Shown here: in pieces, positions 31,801 through 40,358 of the stretch
Numbering within the stretch: the first letter of the stretch is position 1
Layout: each line of letters opens with the position of its first letter
Assembly (NCBI GenBank): GCA_964521195.1
Contig: CAZFRE010000007.1
Location: forward strand, 53,334 to 117,333
Reading direction: 5' to 3'
DNA from: CAWDNM01 sp964521195
GTDB lineage: Bacteria; Actinomycetota; Coriobacteriia; Anaerosomatales; JAAXUF01
DNA length: 64,000 bases
Made by a program: the position numbers and the translations under genes
Notes under the pieces: generated by a model
What the model saw: only the letters and a program-made list of their open reading frames with translations
Database searches by the model: none
What the model was told of the DNA's origin: nothing

Positions 31801-33336
31801 ATGAACAAGACTCCTGAGCCATTCTCGCTCTTCGACGAGGACCCCTCCGGCGTGTCCGAATCTCCCGACACCACCTCCGGCATCGACCTGCCCGACAAGG
31901 CGTCCTCCGGAACGGATGGGGAGTCCCAGTCCGCTGACTCCACTCCCGCCGATGAGGCGGCAGTCCCGGGCCCCGACGACGAGAGCGCGGACGCTGTCGC
32001 CCCCCAGGATGCTGTCGCCGCCTCGGCATCGTCCAGCAAGGTCGCATCCGCCGACGAGATGGACGCCTGGCTCGCAGGCACCGCGGTCGAGCCGACCAAG
32101 AGCTGGATGGTCAGCGACGAGGACGCGGACGCGGCGATCGCCGCATGGCTCGCTGCAGACCCCAACGCGGTCCCCGAGACAGAGGGTCCCGTCGTCGTCA
32201 GCGGCGGGAAACTCGACCGTATTCGACCCAAGCGTAAGCCGCTCGTGCCGACCTGGCTCGTCTGGGTGCTCCTGAGCCTGCTGCTGGTCGGCGGTATCGC
32301 CGCCGGCGTGTCGGCCTTTCTGGCAGTCCGTGCCCGGGTTCTGGTACCGACCGTCGCTGGCCTGCAGACCCCGGCGGCACGAGAGCGGCTGGCAACGGTG
32401 GGGCTTGAGCTCGCAGTGTCAGATCGGCGGTTCTCCACACTCCCCGTCGATACTATCCTGTCCCAGACCCCGGAAGCGGGCGCCAAGGCCCGGCGCGGCA
32501 GCACCGTCACGGTTGTCGTCTCGGCGGGGACCGAGGAGTTCACGATGCCCGACGTAGTGGGCGAGGGACTCTCACTCGCTCGCAGCCAGCTCGAGCAGAA
32601 GGGACTTCAGGTCCAGGTCGAGACACAGATGTCCGACCAGCCGAGTGACACCGTGCTCGCATCCAACCCGATCGCCGGCTCGACGGTTCACACGGGTGAT
32701 GTCGTGAAGCTCGTCGTTGCGGCGCCTGCAGGCGGATCGACAACCTCCACCTCGACCACCACCGCCACCGGTACCCTCGTGCCGTACTCCCTGACAGGTG
32801 TGCGCATCACGCTCGATCCCGCCCCCGCAGTCGCAGGCCAGCCGGACGCAGCTCTCGAGGTGACGCGCCGTCTGCAGTCGCTTCTCGGCGCATCGGGTGC
32901 CACCGTCACCAGCACACGCTCCATCGCGGACACGGGAACCGCCGTCTCTGTCACGGCACGCCAGGCGAGAGCCAAAGAAGGTTCGCCCACCGTCTCGGTC
33001 GGGTTCGACGTGATCTCCGTGGGCGGAGGTGGCGTCACACTGACGTATCCGAGCTCGACCGTCGCGACGGCCACGTACGCACCCTCCCAGGCGCTCTCCT
33101 CGCAGATGTCCTCGGCCCTGGCCGGCCAAGGCATCTCAGCGAACCAGACCGCCGGGGCTTCCGATGTGGTCCTTGCGTCAACGGGGGGGCCCTACGTCCG
33201 ACAGACGCTCGGCTCGACGGCGTCGACCACCGACATAGCCAACTTCAAGGATCCTGCCTGGGCCGACAAGATCGCACGCGCCGTCTATCAGGCGATCGCA
33301 TCCATCTATGGTGTGAAGAACGCCACGTCGCCGTAG
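31801..33336 (+). CDS. Membrane-anchored PASTA protein with degenerate amidase-like domain
   Basis: 511 residues. Residues 1-140: cytoplasmic, acidic, low complexity. One transmembrane helix (about 152-176, LVWVLLSLLLVGGIAAGVSA) after the basic RPKRK. Two PASTA domains outside (about 178-242 and 244-308), a Thr/Ser linker (310-325), then a C-terminal domain (333-505) that aligns by eye with N-acetylmuramoyl-L-alanine amidase type 3: LDPAPA in place of LDPGHGG, ALEVTRRLQSLL with TSTRS, VGFDVISVGGG in place of the SIHxN strand, and FKDPAWADKIARAVYQAI at the end. Both zinc histidines are missing, so it is likely a non-catalytic peptidoglycan-binding domain. No kinase domain. It lies where B. subtilis has prkC. 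Confidence 0.8.
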   Translation: MNKTPEPFSLFDEDPSGVSESPDTTSGIDLPDKASSGTDGESQSADSTPADEAAVPGPDDESADAVAPQDAVAASASSSKVASADEMDAWLAGTAVEPTKSWMVSDEDADAAIAAWLAADPNAVPETEGPVVVSGGKLDRIRPKRKPLVPTWLVWVLLSLLLVGGIAAGVSAFLAVRARVLVPTVAGLQTPAARERLATVGLELAVSDRRFSTLPVDTILSQTPEAGAKARRGSTVTVVVSAGTEEFTMPDVVGEGLSLARSQLEQKGLQVQVETQMSDQPSDTVLASNPIAGSTVHTGDVVKLVVAAPAGGSTTSTSTTTATGTLVPYSLTGVRITLDPAPAVAGQPDAALEVTRRLQSLLGASGATVTSTRSIADTGTAVSVTARQARAKEGSPTVSVGFDVISVGGGGVTLTYPSSTVATATYAPSQALSSQMSSALAGQGISANQTAGASDVVLASTGGPYVRQTLGSTASTTDIANFKDPAWADKIARAVYQAIASIYGVKNATSP

Positions 33337-33387
33337 CCACGTCCGTACTCGACGCGTCGGGATCCCGACATACGCCGGTACTGCCGG

Positions 33388-33416
33388 TTGCGACGGAGTC
33401 CTGTCTCGTCCACAAT
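33388..33416 (+). promoter_or_regulatory. Putative promoter of the thiT leader
   Basis: TTGCGA (33388-33393), 17-nt spacer, CACAAT (33411-33416), about 20 nt before the TPP aptamer. Moderate match. Confidence 0.5.
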
Positions 33417-33434
33417 CGAACGGTCAACTGAACA

Positions 33435-33530
33435 CCGTGTCGGGAGCTGCCAGTACGCGGCGGCTGAGAGGCAGCGGCAACGCTGCGACCGAGAGGACGG
33501 TTCCGGTAATGCGGGGCCGCACGACGGATG
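33435..33530 (+). promoter_or_regulatory. TPP riboswitch (THI element), probable
   Basis: The leader contains the conserved blocks of the thiamine pyrophosphate aptamer in order: GGGAGC near 33441, GGCTGAGAG at 33462-33470, GCGACCG at 33485-33491 and GGTAATGC at 33505-33512, with a hypervariable stem between the second and third. Downstream a GGAGC/GCTCC hairpin (33531-33545) followed by TCTTC could act as expression platform. Control of a thiamine transporter and thiamine pyrophosphokinase fits. The P4 region matches less well than the rest. Confidence 0.66.
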
Positions 33531-33598
33531 GGAGCAGACCGCTCCTCTTCGCCATGCTATCTCGGCACTCTCTTCGGCACCCACGGAGAGGACGTGTC

Positions 33599-34186
33599 AT
33601 GCGCTCGGAACGGATCCGTCTGCTCGTCGAGATCGCGCTCACAGTCGCACTGTCAGCGGTGCTGAGCTTGGTCGCGGTGCGGCTTCCGATCAACTTCGCC
33701 GGTGGCACCGTGTCGCTATCCATGGTTCCGATCCTCGTGCTCGCGTTGCGGCGGGGCGTGGTCCCCGGGGTGATCGCGGGCGTGCTCTTCGGCTGTGTTG
33801 ACTACATGATCGAGCCGTTCTTCGTCGCGCCGGCCCAGGTGCTCCTGGACTACCCGATCGCGTTCGGCGCCCTGGGCCTGGCCGGCCTCGGCTCGTCGCT
33901 CTATCGCAAGACCTGCGAACGGTCACGCTCCCGTGCCGTCCTGGCGGCCGTGCCGTTCATCCTCCTGGGTGGGCTTGGCCGCTTCGCCGCAGCATGGACG
34001 TCGGGTGTCGTCTTCTTCGGTCAGAACGCCCCCGCTGGTCAGCCGGTCTGGCTCTACTCACTCGTCTACAACCTGAGCTACCTCGTCCCTTCGATCGCGT
34101 TGTCCATCGCGGTCGCGGCTGTCGTGCTCCCCGCACTGGAGCTCGCGGTGCCGTCCGCGCCCCGAGCGGTTCGTAGCGCATCGTGA
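33599..34186 (+). CDS. Thiamine ECF transporter S component (ThiT-like)
   Basis: 195 residues from ATG 33599 with GGAGAGG at 33585-33591. About six hydrophobic helices; the ThiT-like signature is GGTVSLSMVPILVLALRRGVVPG and GVLFGCVDYMI. Such S components bind thiamine and share an ATPase module (EcfA/EcfT) encoded elsewhere. The TPP riboswitch upstream and ThiN downstream support thiamine as substrate. No biosynthetic thi gene is in the window, so this looks like salvage. Confidence 0.86.
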   Translation: MRSERIRLLVEIALTVALSAVLSLVAVRLPINFAGGTVSLSMVPILVLALRRGVVPGVIAGVLFGCVDYMIEPFFVAPAQVLLDYPIAFGALGLAGLGSSLYRKTCERSRSRAVLAAVPFILLGGLGRFAAAWTSGVVFFGQNAPAGQPVWLYSLVYNLSYLVPSIALSIAVAAVVLPALELAVPSAPRAVRSAS

Positions 34187-34854
34187 GGGCGCTCCTGGTA
34201 GCAGCCGCTGCCGAACCGGCCTCGCCGCAGCTTCTCGCACGGCTCGCGCCCAATGCTGATGTGGTGATCGCCGTGGACGGCGGCGCCGAGCTGTGTCGAG
34301 AGTCGGGGGTCGTGCCATCCGTCGTGGTCGGGGACCTCGACTCGACCAGCTCCGACACGGTGGACCGGCTCCTGTCCCAGGGGGTACCCATTCACCGGTA
34401 TCCCGTCGAGAAGGACGCGACCGACTTGGAACTCGCGATCGGTGAGGCGCGCCGCATGGGTGCGACCGAGATCGTGGTCACGGCGGCCACATCCGGCCGG
34501 CTCGACCATACGCTCGGGACGCTTGCCGCCCTCAGCGCGGCAGCCGACCTCGCCCCGACGCTCGTGGAGCCCGATCTCGCCGGATGGTTGCTCGGTGGAT
34601 CGGGGAGGTCGTCATTGCAGCTGACGGGTGTCGGGGCCACGATCTCGCTCATCCCGTGGGGTGGGGTGGCGCTGGTTTCCGCGACAGGCGTGCGCTGGCC
34701 GCTGTCACGCGCTGAGATCGGACCGGAGACTACCCTCGGAGTGAGCAACGTGGTGTGCGCGGCGGCAGGAGCGATGCTCACGGTGCACCAGGGGATGGTC
34801 TTCGCGTTGTCGGCCCGAGGACAGCATCCGCCCGCTGCCAGATCCGGGTCCTGA
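34183..34854 (+). CDS. thiN: Thiamine pyrophosphokinase
   Basis: 223 residues from GTG 34183, overlapping the transporter stop (GTGA). It turns imported thiamine into thiamine pyrophosphate using ATP. Motifs: AVDGGAELCRESG, VVGDLDS, PVEKDATDLELAI and the SGRLDHTLGTLAAL stretch of the N-terminal catalytic domain, then a beta-rich thiamine-binding domain (TGVRWPL...GVSN). Together with the riboswitch-controlled ThiT-like gene it forms a compact thiamine salvage operon. Confidence 0.93.
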   Translation: MRALLVAAAAEPASPQLLARLAPNADVVIAVDGGAELCRESGVVPSVVVGDLDSTSSDTVDRLLSQGVPIHRYPVEKDATDLELAIGEARRMGATEIVVTAATSGRLDHTLGTLAALSAAADLAPTLVEPDLAGWLLGGSGRSSLQLTGVGATISLIPWGGVALVSATGVRWPLSRAEIGPETTLGVSNVVCAAAGAMLTVHQGMVFALSARGQHPPAARSGS

Positions 34855-34918
34855 CAGAGGTCGTATCGGCGTATACTGCTTGCGCATCGCCGATTTCGGG
34901 AGACTGGGCTCCTATTCG

Positions 34919-36823
34919 ATGAGCAGCTCCACGAGGTTCGCCATATGGGCACTCGTTCTTGTCACGGCCGCCTGCGCCGCGCTGGCGACGTTCATCCAGT
35001 CCGAGACGCTCGCGATCATCGCCGCAGGTTGCGCGACCACCGCGGTCGTTCTCGGCTTCTCGACCGCCACCGGCTCGTCCCAGGCCCAGGCCCCGGCAGC
35101 GGTCCAGCTCGGTTACGATGCGACGACTTCCGCCACGGTGGACGTCCTCGATCCGCCTAAACCAGTCGTCTTCGAGTCTCCCGACATGAGCGGCGACGTG
35201 ATTCCCCCTGCGACGGAGCGCCCGCAGCGGCTCTATGAAGCGGCCGGCCGTGTAGGCCACCTTCCCCAGGTATGGCCGGCGCCGCTGTTCGCGCCCAAGA
35301 TGCCGGTCGGGAGCGAGCCCGCGGAGGTCGTGGCCGCGCTGCTGTCCGCGAGTCGCGTGGCCGGGCACCCAATCGCAGCGCACCTGTGGTTGTCCGATGA
35401 CACCACCGATACGCTTCGACTGGTCGAGGGCCAGGGCGACGCGGCGCCGCCGGCGCTGCCCGTCAGCCTGGCCGGCGGACTGCTCGGCGCAGCCGCATCC
35501 ACGGGAAGCGCCCAGCTGGGTCCGTTGGAGGCGGGCGTCCTTGACGGCCCGGATCAGCGATGGCGCTACGCCTTGCCGCTGGGTGCCGAAGAACCAAGGG
35601 GCGTGGCGGCCGTGGACTTCGAAGGCCCCACCGAGCCGGACCGCGCGATTCTCACGAGCATCTCGTCCGCGCTGCGCCCCTCGCTCTCCGGCGCTCTCGC
35701 GCTGCACGTCGCACACATCGAGGCACAGACCGCACGTATCCTCGTCCAGACCTGCACCGAGCTCTCGCGCGCACTCGATCCGGATGACGTGTTGCACAGT
35801 GCGCTCGCGAGGGCCATGGACCTCGCGTGCGCTCAGACCGGCAGCATCATGCTGCTTGATCCGTCGACCCGTCGCATGAGGATCGCCGCCTCACGCGGGC
35901 TGCCGGAGGAGATCGTGCACTCCACCGACATCTCTGAAGGTGACGGGATCGCCGGCTGGGTTCTGGCGAGCCGCCAGCCGCTCGTCATCGAGGACCTCAA
36001 GGCCGCCGGGATTCGCAGCCGCCGGCACGGCATACGTTCAGCCGTCTGCGTACCGCTGGCGGACGAGCAGGGGATCATCGGCGTACTCAACGTCGGGAGC
36101 AGCTCATTCCAGGCGCGCCCGTCGAAGGCCCATCTCGCGACGCTCGAAGCGCTCGGGCAGACCATCGTCATGGCACTTCGACAGGCCTGGGCTGCCGAGG
36201 GCGCAAAGGACAGATACTTCGACACCCTCAAGGCGCTGGCGCTCGCCCTGGAGGCGCGCGATCCCTACGCACGCGGCGGCACCGCCCGAATCGTCGAGCT
36301 GTGTGCCGCCATGGGTGCTCGTTTCCGCCTGACGGCTGAGGCATCCAACGCGCTGCGCATCGCTGCGATGCTGCACGACGTGGGCATGTCGGCGTCGGGC
36401 GTGCGCGCCGCCATGAATGACGGACCGCTGTCGACGGTCGAGTGGGGGATGCTCAAGATGCACCCCGTGATCGCTGCCGAGATCCTGTCCCAGGCACCCG
36501 CACTCGCCGACGTCACCCCGATCGTGTACCACCATCACGAGCACTTCGATGGGACCGGCTACGTCGCAGGACTCGTGGGCACCCAGATTCCGCTCGGCGC
36601 TCGCATCCTCGCAGCTGCAGATGCGTACGTCGCTATGACGTCACCGCGTTCGTGGCGACCCGCGCTGACGCGCTCGCAAGCACTTGCGGAACTGCGCCGC
36701 CTCTCAGGCTCGCAGTTCGACCCGAGGTGCGTGCAGGCGCTGGTCGCGGTCGTCGACGAGGCCGACGTCGGATTCGAGCGCTCGTCCGGAATGGACCTGC
36801 AACGCACGACGGCCGCCCACTAG
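34919..36823 (+). CDS. Membrane GAF/HD-GYP signalling protein
   Basis: 634 residues from ATG 34919 (a TTG at 34880 would precede the likely start site given TATACT at 34872-34877). Two N-terminal transmembrane helices (IWALVLVTAACAALATF and LAIIAAGCATTAVVLGF), a degenerate GAF-like region (about 125-255), a clear GAF domain (about 265-415, GSIMLLDPSTRRM...VPLADEQGIIGVLNVG) and an HD domain of HD-GYP type (about 425-615) with MLHDVG, MHPVIAAEIL, HHHEHFDGTGY and AAADAYVAMTS. Metal ligands look intact, but GYP reads GYV. Likely a c-di-GMP phosphodiesterase or a sensor derived from one. Confidence 0.86.
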   Translation: MSSSTRFAIWALVLVTAACAALATFIQSETLAIIAAGCATTAVVLGFSTATGSSQAQAPAAVQLGYDATTSATVDVLDPPKPVVFESPDMSGDVIPPATERPQRLYEAAGRVGHLPQVWPAPLFAPKMPVGSEPAEVVAALLSASRVAGHPIAAHLWLSDDTTDTLRLVEGQGDAAPPALPVSLAGGLLGAAASTGSAQLGPLEAGVLDGPDQRWRYALPLGAEEPRGVAAVDFEGPTEPDRAILTSISSALRPSLSGALALHVAHIEAQTARILVQTCTELSRALDPDDVLHSALARAMDLACAQTGSIMLLDPSTRRMRIAASRGLPEEIVHSTDISEGDGIAGWVLASRQPLVIEDLKAAGIRSRRHGIRSAVCVPLADEQGIIGVLNVGSSSFQARPSKAHLATLEALGQTIVMALRQAWAAEGAKDRYFDTLKALALALEARDPYARGGTARIVELCAAMGARFRLTAEASNALRIAAMLHDVGMSASGVRAAMNDGPLSTVEWGMLKMHPVIAAEILSQAPALADVTPIVYHHHEHFDGTGYVAGLVGTQIPLGARILAAADAYVAMTSPRSWRPALTRSQALAELRRLSGSQFDPRCVQALVAVVDEADVGFERSSGMDLQRTTAAH

Positions 36824-36857
36824 GGACGGCCGTCGACTGGTGCGGATGTGGGCGCTG

Positions 36858-37046
36858 CTACGCGCGCGTGACCTTACCGGCCTTCATGCACTTCGTGCAG
36901 ACGTTGACGCGCTTCACGTGACCCTTGATGACCGCCGTGACCTTCTGGATGTTCGGGCGGAACATGCGGTTCGTGACGCGGTGGGAGTGGCTCACGTTGC
37001 GGCCCGCTACCGGGTGCTTGCCACAGACTGCGCAGACCTTCGACAT
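36858..37046 (-). CDS. rpmB: 50S ribosomal protein L28
   Basis: 62 residues starting MSKVCAVCGKHPVAGRNVSHSH, preceded by GAGGAG. Contains two Cys pairs (CAVC, CTKC), so it is the zinc-binding version. Alone on the minus strand between plus-strand genes, which is also how I recall rpmB standing upstream of the asp23-like gene in Bacillus. Confidence 0.96.
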   Translation of the reverse strand: MSKVCAVCGKHPVAGRNVSHSHRVTNRMFRPNIQKVTAVIKGHVKRVNVCTKCMKAGKVTRA

Positions 37047-37173
37047 CGTGTACGCTCCTCGTTCGTTCAAGGCCGGGTTCATCGGCCGTTCGTTCTCTTC
37101 AGGCGCAAAACGCAGGCAATCCTACCACACACCCGTTCCACGCAACAAGGCACATGCTTGGAGTGCGCCCGAC

Positions 37174-37201
37174 TTGAGCGGCATGTTGCCTCGGCTATAC
37201 T
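37174..37201 (+). promoter_or_regulatory. Promoter of the DUF1858-asp23-fakA unit
   Basis: TTGAGC (37174-37179), 16-nt spacer, TATACT (37196-37201), 43 nt before the first start codon. Confidence 0.65.
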
Positions 37202-37243
37202 TCAGAGGTCGTTGTTGAGCTGAACGCCGGGAAGAGGCGCACC

Positions 37244-37459
37244 ATGGCTCGATTCACCGCACAGACGCTCATCCGGGACGTACTCGTGAGCCATCCCGAT
37301 GCAGCCGACATCTTCGACCGCTACGGGCTCGCATGCCCTTCCTGCCTTGCTGCGGGCATGGAGGACGTCGCGGCGGTCGCGACGATGCACGAGGTATCCG
37401 TCTCGGCGCTCTTGGCCGAGCTCAACGAACTACCCGACGGCCCTGCCGAGGAGGAGTAG
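37244..37459 (+). CDS. DUF1858 small protein
   Basis: 71 residues, the DUF1858 fold seen at the N-terminus of ScdA/RIC-type proteins: TAQTLIRDVLVSHPDAADIFDRYGLACPSC with a conserved CxxC-type Cys pair, then a helix EVSVSALLAELNEL. Probably a redox or metal-responsive helper; function unknown. Three bases before the Asp23 gene. Confidence 0.85.
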   Translation: MARFTAQTLIRDVLVSHPDAADIFDRYGLACPSCLAAGMEDVAAVATMHEVSVSALLAELNELPDGPAEEE

Positions 37460-37462
37460 AAC

Positions 37463-37816
37463 ATGCCCCAACCTGTCGCCGGAAGCGTGAACATCGCCAA
37501 CGACGTCCTAGCCGATCTGGCCGGCTACGCATGTCTTGAGAGCTACGGCGTGGTAGGGATGGCGAGCCCTTCTCTGCGCGACGGCGTGGCGCAGCTGCTG
37601 CCCGCGGCCAAGCTGCGCAAAGGCGTCAAGGTCACGACGACCGACGACGGGGTCGCAGTGAATCTCTATGTGGTGATCGAGTTCGGAACCAACCTGGCTG
37701 AGGTCTCACACAATCTCGCGAACCGTGTCCGATACGTGCTCACGGACACTGCGGACGTCAAAGTCGCCAGCGTCGACGTACACGTGCAGGGCGTCAAAGT
37801 CCGCGACGCTCAGTGA
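37463..37816 (+). CDS. Asp23/Gls24 family envelope-stress protein
   Basis: 117 residues. GSVNIANDVLADLAGYACLESYGVVGMA and VNLYVVIEFGTNLAEVSHNLANRVRYVL are standard Asp23/Gls24 (YloU-like) segments. Members sit at the membrane in Gram-positives and are linked to envelope stress and, by conserved neighbourhood with fakA, to fatty-acid metabolism. Directly upstream of fakA here too. Confidence 0.93.
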   Translation: MPQPVAGSVNIANDVLADLAGYACLESYGVVGMASPSLRDGVAQLLPAAKLRKGVKVTTTDDGVAVNLYVVIEFGTNLAEVSHNLANRVRYVLTDTADVKVASVDVHVQGVKVRDAQ

Positions 37817-37831
37817 TCCGGAGCTGACTAC

Positions 37832-39463
37832 ATGACATCGAATCTCTACGCCAATCTCGTCACCTCGGCCGCGGCTGCCTTGAAGGAGCGCAAGGAGGAG
37901 GTCAACCGCCTCAACGTCTTCCCCGTGCCCGACGGGGACACCGGCACCAACATGTCGCTCACCATGGACGTCGTCGTCAGCGAAGTCGCAGGGCTTCCCG
38001 CCGGCTCAGAGGTAGCCGCGGTCTGCCATTCGGTCACGCATGGCTCGCTCATGGGCGCCCGGGGGAACTCCGGGGTCATCCTCAGCCAGATTCTCCGAGG
38101 TCTGTGCGAGGGCATCGACGGTGCGGAATCCGCCGATACGGAGCTGCTCGCCACAGCGCTCGAGCGCTCGGTCGTGGTCGCGTTCCAGGCCGTACGCAAG
38201 CCCGTCGAGGGCACCATCCTCACCGTTCTGCGGGATACCTCGGTAGCCGCGCGTGAAGCAGCGGATCGGAAACTGGAGCTCAACGACGCGCTCCGACGCG
38301 TCGCCGAAGCCGCCTTCGAGTCGGTCCGACGTACACCAGAGCTCCTGCCCGTCCTCAAGGAGAACGGCGTCGTCGACGCCGGTGGGTTCGGCCTCGCGAT
38401 CCTGATCGAGGGCTTCGTCGCCGCCGCGTTGGGGGAGCAGGTCGTCATCGCCGACGTGTCGTCGGCGGCCGCACCGATTCTCACGGTCGAGCCGGTCGAC
38501 GACTGGGATGACGACGAGTACCTCTACTGCACGGAGTTCCTGCTCTTCGGGGAGGGTATCGACTCGGAGGCTGTGCACGACTTCGTCTCGTCGGTCGGCG
38601 GCAGCGAACTCGTCGTCGGGTCAGCGGGGGAGTACAAGGTCCACGTGCACACGAACGACCCGGGCGCGGTGCTCTCCCACATGACCGGGCTCGGCGAGGT
38701 GTCCGAGGTCCACATCCACAACATGCGTCGCCAGAGCAAGGACCGCGACGCGGCCCTCATGGAGGAGAAGCGCACCGCGCCGCCCGCCACGGCCCAGGAC
38801 CTCAAGCCGGTCGGATTCGTCGCTGTCGCCGCGGGAGAGGGACTCGCGGCCATCCTCGGATCGCTCGGAGTCGATCTCGTTGTCAGTGGTGGCCAGACCA
38901 TGAACCCTTCGACCCAGGACCTGGTAGAAGCCATCGAGCGCGTTGCCGCCGAGAAGGTCGTGGTCCTTCCCAACAACAAGAACATCGTGATGGCCGCGCA
39001 GGCGGCGGTCTCCGTGTCGACGAAGCCGGCGGTCGTGGTCCCGACCACCGCCGTTCCGCAGTCCTTTGCAGCGATGCTCGCGTACGACGGTGCATCCGAT
39101 GACCTCGACGTGCTGGCGGAGTCCATGCTCGAGGCTGCCCGAGCCGTCCGCAGCGGTGAGGTCACCACCGCGGTCAAGGATGCGAAGGGCAAGGTCGGCG
39201 ACATCCGGTCCGGCCAGGTCATCGGCATCAGTGAGCACGAGATCGAGGTGGTCGGAGACGACGTTCACTCTGTAGGGCTTGGCCTCGCGGACTTCCTGCT
39301 CGCCGATGGCGCCGAGACCCTGACCCTGCTCGCAGGCGAGGACCTCGGCGATGACGAGCTCGCAGCACTCGAGAAGGATGTGCAGTCGGCCCACCCGGAC
39401 ATCGACATCGAGACCCACCGCGGGGGACAACCGCTCTATCCCGTACTCATGGCTGCGGAGTAG
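37832..39463 (+). CDS. fakA: Fatty acid kinase subunit FakA (DAK2/YloV family)
   Basis: 543 residues. N-terminal DAK2 ATP-binding domain with NVFPVPDGDTGTNMSLTM and HGSLMGARGNSGVILSQI, then a middle domain and a C-terminal domain that resembles the DegV lipid-binding fold. With a DegV-type partner it phosphorylates exogenous or released fatty acids to acyl-phosphates, which PlsX/PlsY use. Its partner gene follows after 26 bp, and plsX lies 5.7 kb further, so substrate flow makes sense. Confidence 0.94.
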   Translation: MTSNLYANLVTSAAAALKERKEEVNRLNVFPVPDGDTGTNMSLTMDVVVSEVAGLPAGSEVAAVCHSVTHGSLMGARGNSGVILSQILRGLCEGIDGAESADTELLATALERSVVVAFQAVRKPVEGTILTVLRDTSVAAREAADRKLELNDALRRVAEAAFESVRRTPELLPVLKENGVVDAGGFGLAILIEGFVAAALGEQVVIADVSSAAAPILTVEPVDDWDDDEYLYCTEFLLFGEGIDSEAVHDFVSSVGGSELVVGSAGEYKVHVHTNDPGAVLSHMTGLGEVSEVHIHNMRRQSKDRDAALMEEKRTAPPATAQDLKPVGFVAVAAGEGLAAILGSLGVDLVVSGGQTMNPSTQDLVEAIERVAAEKVVVLPNNKNIVMAAQAAVSVSTKPAVVVPTTAVPQSFAAMLAYDGASDDLDVLAESMLEAARAVRSGEVTTAVKDAKGKVGDIRSGQVIGISEHEIEVVGDDVHSVGLGLADFLLADGAETLTLLAGEDLGDDELAALEKDVQSAHPDIDIETHRGGQPLYPVLMAAE

Positions 39464-39489
39464 CAGTCGACCACTACCAAGGGAGCCGC

Positions 39490-40347
39490 ATGCACAAGGT
39501 AGGCATCGTCACCGACAGCACCTGCGATCTGCCGCTCGACGAACTCGCCGCCCTCGATGTGGTGATGGTCCCGCTCACCGTGCATTTCGGAGACGAGCAC
39601 TTCCGCGACTGGCTCGACCTGACCCCCGATGCCTTCTACCCGAAGCTCTCAGCCGCCACGGCGTTGCCGACGACGTCGCAACCGTCCCCGGCCGACTTCA
39701 CCGCGGCCTACGAGGCACTCGCCCAGAACGGTGCCGAGGAGATCATCTCGATCCACCTGTCGGCGGCGCTTTCGGGGACGTACGAGTCCGCCATGCTCGC
39801 CGCCAAGACTTCACCGATCCCGGTGCGCGTTGTCGACGGCAAGCGCGCAGCACTCGCCACCGGCCTCATGGTGAAGGCGGCCGCCCAGACTCGCGCTGCG
39901 GGAGGCGACGCGGCTGCGGTCGAGGCGCGCGCCATCCAGGTCGCGAGCACATGCCGGCTGTACTTCCTTCTCGACACGCTCGACTACCTCGTCAAGGGCG
40001 GTCGTGCCGGGAAGGCCGCCGGTCTGGCGGCTTCACTCCTCAACATCAAGCCCGTTCTACGGGTCAACGACGACGGCATCATCGAGCCCTTCAAGAAGGT
40101 GCGTGGGCGCCAGCAAGCGATCGCGGCACTCGCGGCCCACGTGGCCGAGGACAGTGCGGCCAACGGGCGGATGCGAGTCGCCATCATCCACGGGGCCGAT
40201 CTGAGTGCGGCGCACGAACTGCGCAAGGCGATCGAGACCTCCTCGGCGGACGTCGAGTGGGACGATGAGCCCGGCGCCATCGGTGCCGTCATCGGCGTCT
40301 ACACCGGTCCGGGTGCCATCGGCTGCACGTACTACCCGATCGGCTGA
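39490..40347 (+). CDS. DegV-family fatty-acid-binding protein (FakB-like)
   Basis: 285 residues. DegV signature: VGIVTDSTCDLPLDELA at the N-terminus, SQPSPADFTAAYE, SIHLSAALSGTYESAMLA, LDTLDYLVKGGRAGKAAG, the C-terminal IGVYTGPGAIG. Presents a single fatty-acid chain to FakA for phosphorylation. GGGAGCC before the ATG; immediately downstream of fakA. Confidence 0.94.
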   Translation: MHKVGIVTDSTCDLPLDELAALDVVMVPLTVHFGDEHFRDWLDLTPDAFYPKLSAATALPTTSQPSPADFTAAYEALAQNGAEEIISIHLSAALSGTYESAMLAAKTSPIPVRVVDGKRAALATGLMVKAAAQTRAAGGDAAAVEARAIQVASTCRLYFLLDTLDYLVKGGRAGKAAGLAASLLNIKPVLRVNDDGIIEPFKKVRGRQQAIAALAAHVAEDSAANGRMRVAIIHGADLSAAHELRKAIETSSADVEWDDEPGAIGAVIGVYTGPGAIGCTYYPIG

Positions 40348-40358
40348 GCGCTACCCCG

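Noticed and set aside
34880..34918. Upstream TTG start for the GAF/HD-GYP protein
   Set aside because: It lies right at the predicted -10/transcription start and would put an odd polar leader before the first membrane helix; ATG 34919 is better.
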